Under the pieces are notes generated by a model. That model was not told the origin of the DNA. It saw nothing but the letters and a program-made list of their open reading frames with translations, and ran no database searches. 64,000 nucleotides of DNA from Streptomyces atratus (lineage in GTDB: Bacteria; Actinomycetota; Actinomycetes; Streptomycetales; Streptomycetaceae): the NCBI RefSeq assembly GCF_900119365.1, contig NZ_FPJO01000030.1, positions 22,961 through 86,960 on the forward strand, read 5' to 3'. The position numbers and the translations under genes are program-made. Positions 62,043 through 64,000 of the stretch are shown here, piece by piece (the stretch's first letter is position 1; each line of letters opens with the position of its first letter).

Positions 62043-64000
62043 GAAATAGTTCCCTTACTTATATCGAATCGCCTGTACCTGTAGCCATTGTACGTCCCTG
62101 AGTTCTTTTCCCCCTTAACTACGACATATTCGAGCTTTTCTGTTCCTAGGACCCTTTCTATGGCGTCGACGAGCTTTGTTTCGCCTCGCTTTTCCATGAG
62201 TTTGAGGATTTCTGAGAAATATTCTTTGCTTCCTTGGGAGACTTGCTTACCGTTGGGTAGGGTCCTTCTCCCAAGTTCTGTCGTCGTGCTGCTCTTCGCC
62301 TCGATGACAACGACGCGCCCGTCTTCGTGCGTCCATATTTGATCGAACTGGTCGTTTCCGCTGTTCGGGCCGAGAAGTTCTTCCTTCTGGAACCCCGGAT
62401 GTTGCTCGGCCATGTAATGATACTCGGCCACCTTCTCCCCGAATTCCTCGGCGGCATGTCCCATCTGGGTGTGGGATTCTTTGTATGTGCCTTTTGCCTC
62501 CCCCCAGAGCCCGGCTGATTCGAACGTGCCTTGAGCTTCATGGGCCCTGGCCGCCTCTGCCTTCCATTCCGTTACCAGGTTGTCCCACCGGATGGCGAAG
62601 TGTCGCTTCCTCGTGGCCTCTTCCAGGATTTTTAGTCTGAACTTGCTTTTGACTGTTTCCGCTTTCACGGAAACATATCCCTCGTCCAGGTAGTGAGGGG
62701 CGGGGGGAGCTGGAACATCCTTGGCGCGAATCCACGGGGTATGTTCCGACAGTCGGGTGAGCTGCGGTGGCGCAAATCCGCTTGCGTCGTGCCGCTCCAC
62801 CCTGATGCGTGTTCCGTCTTTTCTGTAGTAACGCTCGAAGTAACCCGGCTCTTCGTTGGCGCGGTGGACCTGGATTTCCTCGATCTGCTCCCGGGTGAGT
62901 GAATTGCGAGGACCGTAGGGGTTGGCGCCGTCGCGCATGAAGCTGGGGCGTGGCACGGGCTGGCGTTGCGGCGGGATTGCGCTGTCGCCGATGTGAGTGC
63001 CGCCGCCGCGGCCGCCGGTGCCCGGAGGGCCGGGGTGGCCGGAGCCGGTGGGGAGGTCGTGGCCGGCGGTGGGGCCTGTGCCTGATGGCCCGGTGTGGTG
63101 GGCAGGCCCGTTTCCGCCTGATCTGCCGCTGGGGGCGTTGCTGTCCAGATGGTTGCTGGGTGTGTTGTCGCCGACGCCGCCGCCAGGTGCGTGGTGGGGG
63201 CCGCTGTCCGGCAGATGGTTGCCCGCACTTCCGCCCGATGCGTCGCTTCCGGGCCGGCCGAGGTCGCCCAGGTCGTTGCCGAGGTGGATGGCGTCGTCGC
63301 CGGTACGGGCGCCTGCGCCGGTCAGGGCCGGTTCGCGTATCGGGTCCGGGGTTTGTGTGTGGGGGTTCGTTCCTGCCTGGTCGGCGCGTTGGGCGAGGGT
63401 GCCGTCCTCGTTGTAGAGGTTGCCGTGGCGGTCCAGGTAGGGGGCGCCTTCGTCGAAGGGGGATCTGACGGTGCCTTCGGGGAGTGCGACGGCTCCGTCG
63501 GGGAGCTTGACGGTCCCGTTGGGGAGGGTGGTCGCGCCTTCGGGGACGGCGGCGCCTTCGGGGAGGTGGAGGGTGCCGTCGGGGAGTCTGATCGTGCCTT
63601 CGGGGAGGGTGATGACGTGGTCGGGGAGGGGCGGGAACTCGACGCGGCCCAGGCCTTTGAGCCCCGCCATCACGTCGCTGATCTTCGACAGTCCGGCGCC
63701 TGCGCCCTTGAAGACGTAGGTCATGGGGTCCACGGCGCGGGCGGTCTTGCCGGTGAGGGAGAGGGCCTTGGCGGCCAGGCCGGCTTTGCCCGCGCCTGCT
63801 GCTGCGCCGCCGGTGCCGCCGGTGAAGACGGTGGTCAGGACGTTGAAGGTGACCGCTCCGGCGGCGCGGGAGGGGTTGCTGCCCCACTGGTCCCAGGCGA
63901 TCAGGGCCTTGCCGGTCTCCTGCACCGCGGTCTGCGAGTCACGTATCCAGGCCGAGTGGTCGCCGGGCAGGACGTGCAGGACGAGCAGCGCGGCGGGGGA
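62039..64000 (-). CDS. Polymorphic toxin, C-terminal part with nuclease-like tip; 5' end outside window
   Basis: The frame is open to the window edge, leaving 653 residues of the C-terminus. After a Gly/Ala-rich helical region (FTGGTGGAAAGAGKAG) come seven LPxG units and a long disordered Gly/Ser/Pro/His linker, typical of toxin stalks. A pretoxin-like segment (SLTREQIEEIQVHRANEEPGYFERYYRKDGTRIRV) precedes the last 210 residues, a probable nuclease with Asp in FDQIW and Glu-Ala-Lys in VVVIEAKSST, matching D...ExK. It is AT-richer than the rest of the window from 62.0 to about 62.9 kb. Followed by an overlapping Imm49-like gene. Confidence 0.87.
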   Translation of the reverse strand, partial: SPAALLVLHVLPGDHSAWIRDSQTAVQETGKALIAWDQWGSNPSRAAGAVTFNVLTTVFTGGTGGAAAGAGKAGLAAKALSLTGKTARAVDPMTYVFKGAGAGLSKISDVMAGLKGLGRVEFPPLPDHVITLPEGTIRLPDGTLHLPEGAAVPEGATTLPNGTVKLPDGAVALPEGTVRSPFDEGAPYLDRHGNLYNEDGTLAQRADQAGTNPHTQTPDPIREPALTGAGARTGDDAIHLGNDLGDLGRPGSDASGGSAGNHLPDSGPHHAPGGGVGDNTPSNHLDSNAPSGRSGGNGPAHHTGPSGTGPTAGHDLPTGSGHPGPPGTGGRGGGTHIGDSAIPPQRQPVPRPSFMRDGANPYGPRNSLTREQIEEIQVHRANEEPGYFERYYRKDGTRIRVERHDASGFAPPQLTRLSEHTPWIRAKDVPAPPAPHYLDEGYVSVKAETVKSKFRLKILEEATRKRHFAIRWDNLVTEWKAEAARAHEAQGTFESAGLWGEAKGTYKESHTQMGHAAEEFGEKVAEYHYMAEQHPGFQKEELLGPNSGNDQFDQIWTHEDGRVVVIEAKSSTTTELGRRTLPNGKQVSQGSKEYFSEILKLMEKRGETKLVDAIERVLGTEKLEYVVVKGEKNSGTYNGYRYRRFDISKGTIS
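63470..63622 (-). repeat. Seven LPxG heptad repeats in the toxin stalk
   Basis: Coding repeats of about 21 bases encode xxxLPEG, LPDG or LPNG units (VITLPEG, TIRLPDG, TLHLPEG, AAVPEG, ATTLPNG, TVKLPDG, AVALPEG). Regular spacing suggests a rod-like solenoid in the toxin stalk. Confidence 0.85.

Overview
The window is a chromosome segment from a Streptomyces or very close actinomycete. Base composition is uniformly GC-rich with strong third-position GC bias, GTG and TTG starts are common, and the gene set is typical of the genus: a dynamin pair next to an extra SSB, a CsnR-type chitosan regulon, PknG, and a Cys-Gln thioester surface protein with a LAETG sorting signal. From memory, gene order resembles the S. 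coelicolor core around SCO2640-SCO2685 (ssbB SCO2683, csnR-K SCO2657-2662, malQ SCO2649, pepN SCO2643), read in descending order. The first 61 kb therefore looks like conserved core, and the last 3 kb like an accessory insertion.

Layout. 1-8.6 kb (+): the end of a dynamin-like GTPase, a second dynamin-like GTPase with two membrane segments, an SSB paralogue, a cell-wall thioester protein, then ettA with a thioesterase and an unknown gene. 8.6-18.5 kb (-): a secreted serine hydrolase and a Tap-type peptidase in one overlapping pair, then an ABC exporter-type operon of two very large FtsX-like permeases and a LolD/MacB-type ATPase. 18.7-20.2 kb: a group II truncated hemoglobin diverging from a PCMT-type methyltransferase.

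20.2-31.2 kb (-): one long signalling operon read glnX > glnH > coiled-coil protein > pknG > PP2C phosphatase > VWA protein > FHA protein. It joins the amino-acid-sensing GlnX/GlnH/PknG chain known from mycobacteria and corynebacteria to a phosphatase, a VWA protein and an FHA phosphothreonine reader. Three of the seven proteins carry zinc ribbons. 31.5-38.2 kb (-): the csnR-E-F-G-H-K operon for glucosamine oligosaccharide uptake and breakdown, with a perfect 15-bp operator palindrome before csnR.

38.4-46.5 kb: an MscS channel, an HNH nuclease, a secreted GH84/CBM32 glycosidase with an unusual active-site substitution, a small 12-residue-repeat protein and malQ. 46.7-58.7 kb (-, except the last gene): two intact aminopeptidase N paralogues flanking asd, a large secreted subtilase and an AbiEi-like/endonuclease-fold protein, followed by a DsbA-like thiol protein (+). 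58.7-61.2 kb: an MFS exporter and an ArsR-type regulator diverge around a shared inverted repeat, followed by a fragment of a response regulator.

61.2-64 kb (-): an Imm49-like immunity gene overlapping the 3' end of a polymorphic-toxin gene that runs off the window. Its C-terminal third is markedly AT-richer than everything else and ends in a nuclease-like D...ExK motif. No tRNA, rRNA, CRISPR array, insertion sequence or integrase was seen.
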